Assembly: GCA_965371665.1 (NCBI GenBank)
Contig: CBDUZI010000009.1
Span: forward strand, 1 to 46,565
DNA: 46,565 nucleotides
DNA from: JAUVAV01 sp965371665
GTDB taxonomy: Bacteria; Oederibacteriota; JAAXVQ01; JAUVAV01
Direction of reading: 5' to 3'
Position numbers and translations under genes: made by a program. Shown one piece after another: positions 31,539 to 39,431 of this stretch (position 1 is its first letter; every line of letters begins with the position of its first letter). The notes under the pieces were generated by a model. It was given only the letters and a program-made list of their open reading frames with translations. It had not been told where the DNA came from and did no database searches.

Positions 31539-33560
31539 TCAAATCAAAGAAGGCACATCCAAGACCAGGGCGATACGCCCATCGCCTAAAATAGTCACCC
31601 CGGATAATCCTCTTACGCCTTTCAACATGATGCTCATCGATTTGATCGCTATTTCCTGCTGTCCCAGCACCTCATCGACTAATAAACCTATCTGCGTTTC
31701 TCCGGCCTCAACAACCAGGACAGCCCTTTCCGGCTCCGGCCGGTCTTCTTCCGGAGTATTTAGCACGCGATGCAGCCGCAGCAGCGGCAGTACTTTATCC
31801 CGATACATCACTACTTCTCCCTGCTGAACATGTTTCAACTGGATTTCCGAAAACACCAGGGCCTCCATGGTATTGATGACCGGAATGGCGTAAACTTCCC
31901 GGCTCACCCTTATCAGCAGCGCCTGGATAATCGCCAAAGTCATGGGCATGCGCAGCGTAAAGGCAGAGCCTTTTCCCAGTTTGCTCTCAATACGCAAATC
32001 ACCGCCAAAGGATACTATTTTTGAGCGTACCGCGTCCACTCCCACTCCCCGGCCGCTGATCTCCGTGACTTCACCAACCGTAGTAAAACCAGGCAAAGAA
32101 ATAAGGTTGATCGCCTCCTGATCAGTCAAGCGTTCGGCGTCCTCAAAATTCATAAATCCTTTCTCTACTGCGATCCGGCGGGTCTCCGCCGGATCGATAC
32201 CCCGACCGTCATCGGTCACCTGGATAATCACATGATTTTTTTTGCGCGTCGCGGACAGCCGGATCAAGCCTTGCCGTTTTTTTCCGCTCTGGTGCCGGCT
32301 TTCCGCCTCCTCGATACCGTGATCAACCGCATTACGCAGCAGATGAACCAGCGGATCATTTATTTCATCCAAAACCGTCCGATCCAGCTCTATGTCTTTT
32401 CCTTCCATTTCCAGCTCAATTTCCTTGCCGCTTTCCTTGGCGATATCCCGGACCATACGCGGAAAGCGGTTGAAAACATGCTCCATGGGAACCATCCGAA
32501 CTTCGGTTACCTCGTCTTGCAGCTCGCTGGTAACGCGGTCAAACTGGGTCAGGGCCTCTTTTAAATCCTTTAATTCATACTGCTTGGCAAGCTGGGTAAG
32601 CCGGATTTTATTAATAACCAATTCGCCGATCAGGTTTTGAAGATTATCCAGGCGCTCGACGCTTACCCGAATGCTCTGTATCAGACGGCCGGTTATCGGT
32701 TCTTTCCTTTGGTCTGCCTCCGGAGCCTTAACCGGCGCCGCGTTTCCGGCCACGGGCCTGAGCGCTCCGAAAAACTCTTTCATTTCACCGGACTCCAGGA
32801 CTTTCAGCTCGAAAGATTCTATTTCGGAAACACTTTTCAAACCGCGATCCAGAAATTCTTCACCGCGCTGGGTTAAAACTACCAGAAGAAATTCACGTTC
32901 GAACATTCCCTCCTGCAGTTTCTGGGTAGCCGGAAAACTGGCAATCACCTCCCCGTGCGCGGCCAGGGTCTTATAAGCCATGAAAGCCCGGACACCTTTA
33001 AAAGAACAACTCTCTTCCAGCCGAACCTTAACCCCGTATGTCAAATAACCTTCCGTTCTGGCTTGCGCTCCCAGTTCTTCCAGATTATCAAGCAACATCA
33101 CCGCGGCCGCGGCTTCGTCTTCTTTCGGGGAATTCCCAGCAGACAACCGGCAGGCTTGGTCATCGGCTTCCGCTTCCCGATTGCCGCTTTCCAGGATCTT
33201 TAATTTTTCCAGCAACTTATTTAATTCGATATTCTTTGGTTCCGCCGAAGAAATTTCCTCAATCAGCAGGCTCAGCGTATCCAGGCACTCAAAAAGCGCA
33301 TCTATGGTTCCGGATAAAACATTCTGCCGGCCGGTCCGGAGTTTATCCAGTACACTTTCCATCTGATGTGTGAGTTCGGTAATTTGATCAAAACCCATGG
33401 TGGCGGCCATGCTTTTCAGGGTGTGGGAAGTACGAAATATCTCGTTTAATGAATTTTGATCTGAAGGATTTTTTTCCAGCACCAATAAATCCTGGTTAAG
33501 ATGTTCCAGGTACTCTATGGCTTCGGAGATAAAAATATCTTTATATTGCAGTGTATCCAT
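31539..33560 (-). CDS. cheA: Chemotaxis-type histidine kinase CheA
   Basis: A 673-residue kinase with the full CheA layout. P1 histidine-phosphotransfer domain is at about 1-105 with His46 in RTSHTLKSMAATMGF, and a CheY-docking-like P2 at about 170-255. The P3 dimerisation helices lie at 295-358 (RVSVERLDNLQNLIGELVINK), and the P4 ATPase at 360-540 has the N-box DPLVHLLRNAVDHGIE (Asn410), G1 DDGRGID and G2 GRGVGVDAV. The P5 CheW-like domain covers 541-673. Nothing catalytic is missing. cheW, cheY, cheB/R and receptor genes are absent from the window, and the operon continues cheC-FtsA-like-dprA. That may mean a pilus- or polarity-directed pathway rather than flagellar taxis, or simply partners elsewhere. 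Confidence 0.95.
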   Translation of the reverse strand: MDTLQYKDIFISEAIEYLEHLNQDLLVLEKNPSDQNSLNEIFRTSHTLKSMAATMGFDQITELTHQMESVLDKLRTGRQNVLSGTIDALFECLDTLSLLIEEISSAEPKNIELNKLLEKLKILESGNREAEADDQACRLSAGNSPKEDEAAAAVMLLDNLEELGAQARTEGYLTYGVKVRLEESCSFKGVRAFMAYKTLAAHGEVIASFPATQKLQEGMFEREFLLVVLTQRGEEFLDRGLKSVSEIESFELKVLESGEMKEFFGALRPVAGNAAPVKAPEADQRKEPITGRLIQSIRVSVERLDNLQNLIGELVINKIRLTQLAKQYELKDLKEALTQFDRVTSELQDEVTEVRMVPMEHVFNRFPRMVRDIAKESGKEIELEMEGKDIELDRTVLDEINDPLVHLLRNAVDHGIEEAESRHQSGKKRQGLIRLSATRKKNHVIIQVTDDGRGIDPAETRRIAVEKGFMNFEDAERLTDQEAINLISLPGFTTVGEVTEISGRGVGVDAVRSKIVSFGGDLRIESKLGKGSAFTLRMPMTLAIIQALLIRVSREVYAIPVINTMEALVFSEIQLKHVQQGEVVMYRDKVLPLLRLHRVLNTPEEDRPEPERAVLVVEAGETQIGLLVDEVLGQQEIAIKSMSIMLKGVRGLSGVTILGDGRIALVLDVPSLI

Positions 33561-33642
33561 ATTTACCCTATCTTCCCCTTCCCGGATGGACGGGGATAGA
33601 GAAGTGCCTGAGTGCCTGAGGATTTCAGAAGATGTTATCAGG

Positions 33643-33698
33643 AAAAACCGGGCCGCGCAACCCTCTTTTTACGCCGTTTTCCAAATCAGGCCGCCCGG
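33643..33698 (-). terminator. Possible intrinsic terminator after the 1339-aa gene
   Basis: On the minus strand CCGGGC in the last codons of the 1339-aa gene can pair with GCCCGG about 39 nt later, and that arm is directly followed by TTTTT. The long loop makes it weaker than a classical terminator. Position between two unrelated genes supports it. Confidence 0.35.
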
Positions 33699-36600
33699 TC
33701 CAGGGCGCGGGCCGGCTGGCGGCGCAGGGGCAGGAGTTCGCGCCGCTCCAACTTAAGCGGCAGGCGCAATTTTTCCAGCCGATCCAGCCAGAAACGCCTG
33801 TCATATCTCGTCTGCAAGAGAATTGCAGGAAGCGCTATTTTCCTGCTTACTCCCTTCGGCAGATGACCATCCAAATTGCCTACCTCAACTCCGTTTAACC
33901 CGGACAATCGGGAGCACAACCTGCTTAAAGTTGCCAGCGATTCCAGCGCTGGTTGAGAATCGCCCAGCTTCTCCACTTCTCCCAGCATAAGGCCCATCCA
34001 TTTCCCGGTATTATCTCTATCCGGCTCAGCCACCCATTGCTCATAGGCCTGCCCGGCCGGGCTGTTTTTATTCAGCAACTGTTGCGCTAAAATGGACTTG
34101 TCATCTTTTAGCATCCAGGCTAAATATCCCTGGGGACCAAGCGCTAGCTGCCGGATTCTGTCTATGACGAGCTGTGGCCATTCAGGTTTAACCCGCAGCC
34201 TGGTCAGCGCGGTATCCACGCGGCTGGTGGAATAAAAACGCTCCAGATGATATTTCAGCATGATCCGTATAAAGAAATTTATTCCCGGGTCCCGGCTGTT
34301 AAGCAGCAAGGCATCCGGCACGTGGACCACCGGCTGACCGTTTTCATCCGGCCGCACCCGGCCCAGCGGGCTGAGTAAGCGTGAGATAAGAGCCAGGTCC
34401 GAACACGGCCTAACCTGGATATTAGGCCGGATAAAATCTCCGTATCCCTGCCGGGCAAAAATCTCCACTGCTGTTTTGTCAGCCTGGATTTCAACCAACA
34501 GCCGCTGTATGTCCGGCGTTTGCCCGGCTTGCCTCCCGGGTCCGGCCTTTCGCGTTATTGTCCACAACCACAAGGTTCCCGGTACAAGCAGCAGCGCTCC
34601 CCGGAAGAAGCTCACCAGGCCTTCCAGCGGCATGCGGACCCTTAGATTCCCGGTTTGGCTCAGACTCGGGCTGTATAGTATCCCGCTCAGGCAATAGAGC
34701 AAGACCTGCCGGCCCGGTGGTCGTTTACCGCGCCAACGCTGATTGGGCCTGACTTCTTTTGTTTGCTCTTTTACCGGCTGCCCCTCCCAGAAACCTTGAA
34801 TCAAGACTTTACGGGATTCTTCGAAACGGGCGATTTTGGAATCACCCCATCCGGCATAACTTCTTATTGTATCCCCATCCGGTAACATATAGGCGCCGGT
34901 CTCGTAGACCACGCCGCTCACATCTCCTTCGGCCTTTTCATCGGGATTATGTAATGGAACCGGCTCTCCCAGGGGCTGCAAAGTCTCAGTGTCCAATAAA
35001 ACCAGAACTGAACGGTAAATTTTATGCCAGCTGTCTTTTTTCTTGGCCTGATGAATTATGGCCATAATAAAGTTTTCTTTCTCTTTGTAAGGTAAAATAG
35101 TGCCCAGCCCGATTATGGGCCATTCTTCGGCAGCCCATAATATAGTGGATTCTTTTCCGGGATGCTCTTTCCAATATGCTTGCGGCGGATGCAGGGCGGT
35201 TTTTAAATCATTAAAAATATAAACCTGTATACCGGACGTCTCGTTCTTCTTTACATTAGCGCGATCTATGAGTGCATATTTACCGTTTGGCAGAGATATC
35301 AGGTGCGTGTTTTTACTGCTGATGCCCGGCTGGCCCAGTTTGATTGGTTTGGTTAGGAAATGTCCATACTCGTCAATAAACACCAGGTGGCAATTCCAAC
35401 GTTTTCCTTTTTTTCCCACCTTTACATAAGTCATGGCCAGTTTTCCGTCTATGTACATAATCCGGGAATCCTCGGCATCCTTCACGATTACTTCTTCAAA
35501 TTGGAATTTAAGACCTTTCTCGTCACGCGGATGCAGTCTGACAATATCACTGCGATGTTGTCGGCTGGCGTCATAATCTATAGAAATCCGGCGAGCCAGC
35601 AAATCACCAGTGGGCAGTATATCACCAGTGGGCAGCACTCCGGGATTGAGATATTTATAATAAATCCCGTCAGCCCCGGTTACAATGATTTCCTGGCCTG
35701 GGTCCAAACCGATCTGATCTGGGGTCCCGGCAACAGAAATCCCGGCCGGCTCCGGGCCCGACTCAGCTCCTTTAAATAACATTTGCAGGCCGGGCGCTAT
35801 CATGGCCACGCCGCCTCCCAAGACCAGGGCGGACATTGGTCCGTGCCATCCCAGACTCAGCATCTCGGCAGTCAGGACTCCGCCTGTCCCTTGGCCGGCG
35901 CGCAATACTTCAGACTGCATATTCGTAGCCATGGCTGAATTCATCATCCGGATTTCATACTCTTGGTTCAGCGCTACAGTCATCAAGGGCTTGTTTCTGC
36001 TTTGGAAACCGCACGGACAAATCACGGCTGTAAAGCCCGCGGTTACCGGGCAAAAGCCCATCCGGCCTGCGAGTCTCACATTATCCCAATCCAAACCAAT
36101 GCGGGAATTATTCTCCCGGTAGGCTGCGACTATATCCTGATAAGCCTGCTTTAAGGGAGCGAGCCCTTTTACTCCCTCGCGCATCAGGTGAACAACCAAT
36201 CCCAGCTTCAGCGTCAGATCCAGCGTTTTTTCAAAGGCACTCACGTTTTCCGGCAGTATGTTTTCTACTCCAGCCGTTGTCCTGAGCTTGGTCCGGAAGC
36301 ACGTGGCCAGGCTCAAAATATTCTGATTCTGCGCCAGTAGTTTTTCCAGAGGTGTGCGCCGGTTTTTCAAGAGAGAAAAATAAGGATTCACGATATCCGA
36401 ATGTCTTAAATCCGGTTTTATGCATACATAGGATATATCCCGGCGTTGCAATTCCTTCAAGACTTCCTCACTGTGATAACCCCCGGTTACCAGCACGGCC
36501 AGCCGGGTCTGGTAATCAGCCATCCGGTTCAGAGTGTTTTCCACAAAACATAAACTCCGTTGGTCAGCCACCTGATAAAATATTTCCGCTTCTTTCAGGT

Positions 36601-37705
36601 ATTCATCCAGCCGGTACACCTCATTATCCAGCCATACCTCACGCCCGGCCTCGCAGCTTAGGATGAAATCCCTAAAACCCCGGACGCGGAATTTCTCCGG
36701 CTGCCCCCGGTATGCTTCCAGTTCACCGGGCGGGATTGAGATATTAACCAGCTTCTCCATCACGTCCAGCCGATAGTGCAGATCATCCAGTTCCTGCTCC
36801 TGCTCGCTGCGGTAAAGTCCCAAACGCAGCTCACGCTCCATTCGCTCCATTTCTGTATAGAGCGCGTCGCTGTCCACGTTTACGGGCAATATGTTTCTGC
36901 GCCGGGATACATATCTTCCCAAGTGCGAAAAAATTCCCATATCCAACCCTGCACGCCGGCCCGCTTGGTATAAATATACGGCATAGCCCAGCAGCGATTG
37001 CTCTCCCTCGCGGAATCTGTTTCTCTGTCGGTCATGCTTGCTGAGCGCTTTACCATATACCCGGACCTTAAGCTCCGCCAGCATCTCCCGTAAATCGTAT
37101 ACATATCCCTGGCTCTCATTATTGAGAAACCGCTTTACTCCTTCCTGGTTGGCCTGGTAATACTTTTGGGTCTCTATGCCCTCTAAATGAATCTTATGTT
37201 TCCCCATGGCCGCGTAATATTCCGGACCCGTGATTTTTCCCTGCTGCATAAAGTATTTTCCGACCTCAGCCTTTACTTTTGGCTGAGGAAACCCGGATAA
37301 TTTCGAGACGTCTATCTTGCTGCCGGCACCTTCCACGCCTACCATTTCCAGCCCGTACTTCCTGCCTAAATAATCAATAATGCCCGCGATATTGGTCTGC
37401 ACTTCCTCATGGCAATGCAGATCCTGAATATAAACTATTAATTTATCCTGCCCTTGGTGGGATTTGGTTACTGCTCCGAATTTTCCGGGAATCGTAAGCG
37501 CCTGAGAATTGAAAAGAATTTTCCCCTGCCCGGCCGGGAAGGTGTCCTTTTCAAAAGCCCAGGCCAGATAAGGAAACACAAAACTGAGGGTTATTAGCAG
37601 TGAAATTGCTTTAGCAAAATGTTTTACCCTTGGTTTATGCCAAAATGAGAGCATTGCGGATACGCGATGGTTTTTATTTTTTATATCCTGAAGAGAAGTA
37701 TACAT
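33686..37705 (-). CDS. 1339-aa membrane-anchored fusion: TraB/Tiki/ChaN-like plus GH130-like propeller
   Basis: A monocistronic giant protein. Residues 30-50 are a signal anchor. Residues 85-470 look like the TraB/Tiki/ChaN superfamily: YIQDLHCHEEV (92-102), VGVEGAG (122-128), HLEGIET (173-179) and VTGGYHSEE (406-414). A hydrophobic stretch follows near 623-643. Residues about 670-965 resemble a GH130 mannoside-phosphorylase propeller: EDSRIMYIDGKLAMTYV (Glu745-Asp746-x-Arg748), NGKYALIDR (Arg815), AIIHQ (His885), GDVSGVVYETGAYM and GWGDSKIARF (Asp955), in family order. The final 370 residues hold another membrane segment (1027-1050) and a helical, basic tail. An 18-bp tandem duplication gives LPTGDILPTGDL. 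Both domain calls come from motif reading by eye. No good ribosome site precedes either ATG (37705 or 37654). Role unknown; envelope glycan or peptide processing is a guess. Confidence 0.6.
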   Translation of the reverse strand: MYTSLQDIKNKNHRVSAMLSFWHKPRVKHFAKAISLLITLSFVFPYLAWAFEKDTFPAGQGKILFNSQALTIPGKFGAVTKSHQGQDKLIVYIQDLHCHEEVQTNIAGIIDYLGRKYGLEMVGVEGAGSKIDVSKLSGFPQPKVKAEVGKYFMQQGKITGPEYYAAMGKHKIHLEGIETQKYYQANQEGVKRFLNNESQGYVYDLREMLAELKVRVYGKALSKHDRQRNRFREGEQSLLGYAVYLYQAGRRAGLDMGIFSHLGRYVSRRRNILPVNVDSDALYTEMERMERELRLGLYRSEQEQELDDLHYRLDVMEKLVNISIPPGELEAYRGQPEKFRVRGFRDFILSCEAGREVWLDNEVYRLDEYLKEAEIFYQVADQRSLCFVENTLNRMADYQTRLAVLVTGGYHSEEVLKELQRRDISYVCIKPDLRHSDIVNPYFSLLKNRRTPLEKLLAQNQNILSLATCFRTKLRTTAGVENILPENVSAFEKTLDLTLKLGLVVHLMREGVKGLAPLKQAYQDIVAAYRENNSRIGLDWDNVRLAGRMGFCPVTAGFTAVICPCGFQSRNKPLMTVALNQEYEIRMMNSAMATNMQSEVLRAGQGTGGVLTAEMLSLGWHGPMSALVLGGGVAMIAPGLQMLFKGAESGPEPAGISVAGTPDQIGLDPGQEIIVTGADGIYYKYLNPGVLPTGDILPTGDLLARRISIDYDASRQHRSDIVRLHPRDEKGLKFQFEEVIVKDAEDSRIMYIDGKLAMTYVKVGKKGKRWNCHLVFIDEYGHFLTKPIKLGQPGISSKNTHLISLPNGKYALIDRANVKKNETSGIQVYIFNDLKTALHPPQAYWKEHPGKESTILWAAEEWPIIGLGTILPYKEKENFIMAIIHQAKKKDSWHKIYRSVLVLLDTETLQPLGEPVPLHNPDEKAEGDVSGVVYETGAYMLPDGDTIRSYAGWGDSKIARFEESRKVLIQGFWEGQPVKEQTKEVRPNQRWRGKRPPGRQVLLYCLSGILYSPSLSQTGNLRVRMPLEGLVSFFRGALLLVPGTLWLWTITRKAGPGRQAGQTPDIQRLLVEIQADKTAVEIFARQGYGDFIRPNIQVRPCSDLALISRLLSPLGRVRPDENGQPVVHVPDALLLNSRDPGINFFIRIMLKYHLERFYSTSRVDTALTRLRVKPEWPQLVIDRIRQLALGPQGYLAWMLKDDKSILAQQLLNKNSPAGQAYEQWVAEPDRDNTGKWMGLMLGEVEKLGDSQPALESLATLSRLCSRLSGLNGVEVGNLDGHLPKGVSRKIALPAILLQTRYDRRFWLDRLEKLRLPLKLERRELLPLRRQPARALDRAA
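35603..35635. repeat. 18-bp in-frame tandem duplication
   Basis: ATCACCAGTGGGCAG occurs at 35603-35617 and again at 35621-35635, a period of 18 bp. In the 1339-aa protein this duplicates six residues (LPTGDI-LPTGDL) at 691-702, at the entrance to the propeller-like domain. It is probably recent slippage. Confidence 0.75.
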
Positions 37706-37827
37706 TATAATATTAATATATCACATAATATCTAAAATATCCATTCATGCGGTTATTTAATGTTAAAACATATTATTAATTGTTGCGAAGTGTTAAATTG
37801 AAACATCAGGATTGCGAAAAGGAAAAA

Positions 37828-38012
37828 CTAGGAGCTTGAGCAGTTAGTCCGTTTTTTAGGTTGTCATTCCCGAATGCTCGTATCCCTGGACTAAACCATC
37901 CAGGACAGGCGGGAATCCAGAAAAGCATTATTTTATAAGCATTGAAAAAATCCTGGATTCCGGCTTTAAGCATGCCGGAATGACAAAACACACTAATTGC
38001 TCAGGCTCCTAG
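37828..38012. mobile_element. MITE-like element with CTAGGAGC termini, second family
   Basis: A 185-bp element with 21-bp inverted ends: CTAGGAGCTTGAGCAGTTAG on the left and the complement of CTAGGAGCCTGAGCAATTAG on the right (19 of 21 matched). Its outer 11 bases are the same as in the 1071-1238 and 46514 elements, but its interior is a GTCATTCC hairpin instead of C5/G5 hairpins. Its right end overlaps the ptb stop codon. It fills most of the 303-bp gap between ptb and the 1339-aa gene. Nothing else is seen there except AT-rich sequence next to the 1339-aa start. No transposase is present. Confidence 0.68.
37863..37984. repeat. GTCATTCC-type hairpin repeat (copy 3)
   Basis: A 122-bp imperfect copy, GTCATTCCCG... 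to ...GCCGGAATGAC, containing AATCCAGAAAAGCATTA and TCCTGGATTCCGGCTTTA. An extra small palindrome (ATCCCTGGACTA...ATCCAGGACA) is inserted near its left end. It forms the interior of the MITE-like element at 37828-38012. Confidence 0.75.
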
Positions 38013-38905
38013 GCTGCCAGGCAGGCTGCCGCAATAGCGTAAAAACGGTTGTCCAGGGTATCGGCTCGGGAATTCAATACCATAGGCACTTTGGCGCCTA
38101 TGGCAACACCGGCCAGGGGCGCATCCGCCAGAAAAGTCTGAGACTTGGAGAGAATATTCCCGGCTTCAATGTTAGGCACCAGCAGTATATCCGCATCGCC
38201 CTGCACCGGCCCAATTACATTTTTCTCCCGGCATACCCAGGCCGAGAGCGCGTCATCCAGCGCCAGCGGACCGGCGACCTGCCCGTTAACAATTAGTCCC
38301 TGCTGAGCCATGGCTGCCAGTTGCGCGGCCTCTACCGTAGCCGGCATCTTCTCATTCACATATTCCACGGCTGCCAAAATAGCCGCCTTGGGATTGGTAT
38401 ATCCCAGGCCGCGTACAAAATCAATAGCGTTTTGCAGAATCCAGCGTTTACGCTGAAGGTCCGGCAAAATATTTATCGCTGAATCAGTAACAAAAAGCAG
38501 GCGGCCGCACACCCGGCTTTCCAGAACAAAGATATGCGAGATCGGTCTTTCGGTACGCAACCCGTAAGCTTTATCTAAGAACGCGCTGACAATGGTGCTG
38601 GTTTTAAGATTTCCTTTCATCAGTACTTGCGCTTGTCCCTCGGCAATAGATTTAACCGCCTCCTGGGCCGCGGTTTTTTCGTCCTTTACATCTATCAGCA
38701 GTTTTATAGGAAAATCCAGATTTAGTTCCGCCCGTATACTCTCGATTTTTTTCCGGTCACCGGCCAGAACCACTTCGGCGATCCCTTCCCGCCAGGCCCG
38801 GTCCAGAGCCTGGAGAATCTCTTTGGTCTCAGGCACTGCCACGGCCACTGCTTTATGGGGACCCGCTTTGGCCCGATTTACCAGTTCTTGGAAATTTTTA
38901 AACAT
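38009..38905 (-). CDS. ptb: Phosphate butyryltransferase / phosphotransacetylase-family enzyme
   Basis: A 298-residue member of the PTA_PTB family, which exchanges acyl groups between CoA and phosphate. The size (about 300), the start KAVAVAVPETKEILQAL, the VLMKGNLKTSTIVSAFLDK motif, FVTDSAINILPDLQRKRWILQNAIDF, and the C-terminal NIEAGNILSKSQTFLADAPLAGVAIGAKVPMVLNSRADT fit phosphate butyryltransferase better than acetyl-specific Pta. No butyrate kinase is adjacent, so the acyl group is uncertain. It overlaps aroK by 8 nt and ends the pilMNOPQ-aroCK transcript. The TAG stop is formed by the CTAG end of the MITE-like element at 37828-38012. Confidence 0.85.
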   Translation of the reverse strand: MFKNFQELVNRAKAGPHKAVAVAVPETKEILQALDRAWREGIAEVVLAGDRKKIESIRAELNLDFPIKLLIDVKDEKTAAQEAVKSIAEGQAQVLMKGNLKTSTIVSAFLDKAYGLRTERPISHIFVLESRVCGRLLFVTDSAINILPDLQRKRWILQNAIDFVRGLGYTNPKAAILAAVEYVNEKMPATVEAAQLAAMAQQGLIVNGQVAGPLALDDALSAWVCREKNVIGPVQGDADILLVPNIEAGNILSKSQTFLADAPLAGVAIGAKVPMVLNSRADTLDNRFYAIAAACLAA

Positions 38906-39431
38906 TTATTGAATCCCCCATATTAAACCTAGCTAATATCTGGTCCGCAATTTCGGCCGGCGTACATTGGTTGGTATTACATGACCAGTCCGCCTGGGAA
39001 TATGCCGCCTGGCGTTCCCTTAACAGCTTATCAATTCTGGTGCGCACTTCCTCCGGTGTTCCGGTCAGAAGCGGCCGGTCCACAGCGGTTCCGACACGCT
39101 GCCGGATAACTTCCGGATCAGCCCAGAGGCAGATTACACGGCCAAGGTTCCGTAATAAAGGCCAATTGTTTTCGGCCAGCACAATACCCCCGCCCGTGGA
39201 AATCACACGAGGCGCCGTATTACCAGCCATTAGAGCTTCCAACACACAGGTTTCCATTGCCCGAAAAGCCGGCTCGCCCTCCTCGGAAAAAATGCCGGAA
39301 ATACTTTTCCCGGCACGGGTTATTATAAGATTATCGGTATCCAGCATATCCCACTGCAGCCGGGAAGCCAGTTCCCGGCCTACCACGGTTTTTCCCGTGC
39401 CCATGAAACCAACCAGAACAAACCCTTTCAT
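38898..39431 (-). CDS. aroK: Shikimate kinase
   Basis: A 177-residue kinase phosphorylating shikimate in aromatic amino-acid synthesis. It begins MKGFVLVGFMGTGKTVVGRELA with the P-loop at 8-15. It continues with the shikimate-binding DTDN and the Walker-B-like STGGGIVL, and the lid arginine lies in DRPLLTGTPEEVRTRIDKLLRERQAAYSQAD. The frame is open 33 nt further upstream, but the ATG at 39431 overlaps the aroC stop as ATGA and starts exactly at the family N-terminus, so it was chosen. The two enzymes act two steps apart in the same pathway. Confidence 0.94.
   Translation of the reverse strand: MKGFVLVGFMGTGKTVVGRELASRLQWDMLDTDNLIITRAGKSISGIFSEEGEPAFRAMETCVLEALMAGNTAPRVISTGGGIVLAENNWPLLRNLGRVICLWADPEVIRQRVGTAVDRPLLTGTPEEVRTRIDKLLRERQAAYSQADWSCNTNQCTPAEIADQILARFNMGDSINV

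Noticed and set aside
18674..37984. The three GTCATTCC repeats as a CRISPR or integron-type array
   Set aside because: Copies are 9-10 kb apart, palindromic, with no regular spacers and no cas or integrase genes; they are dispersed hairpin repeats.
37806..37991. A 61-codon minus-strand frame upstream of the 1339-aa gene
   Set aside because: Its translation is just the GTCATTCC hairpin repeat and MITE ends (FWIPACPG-type sequence), not a gene.
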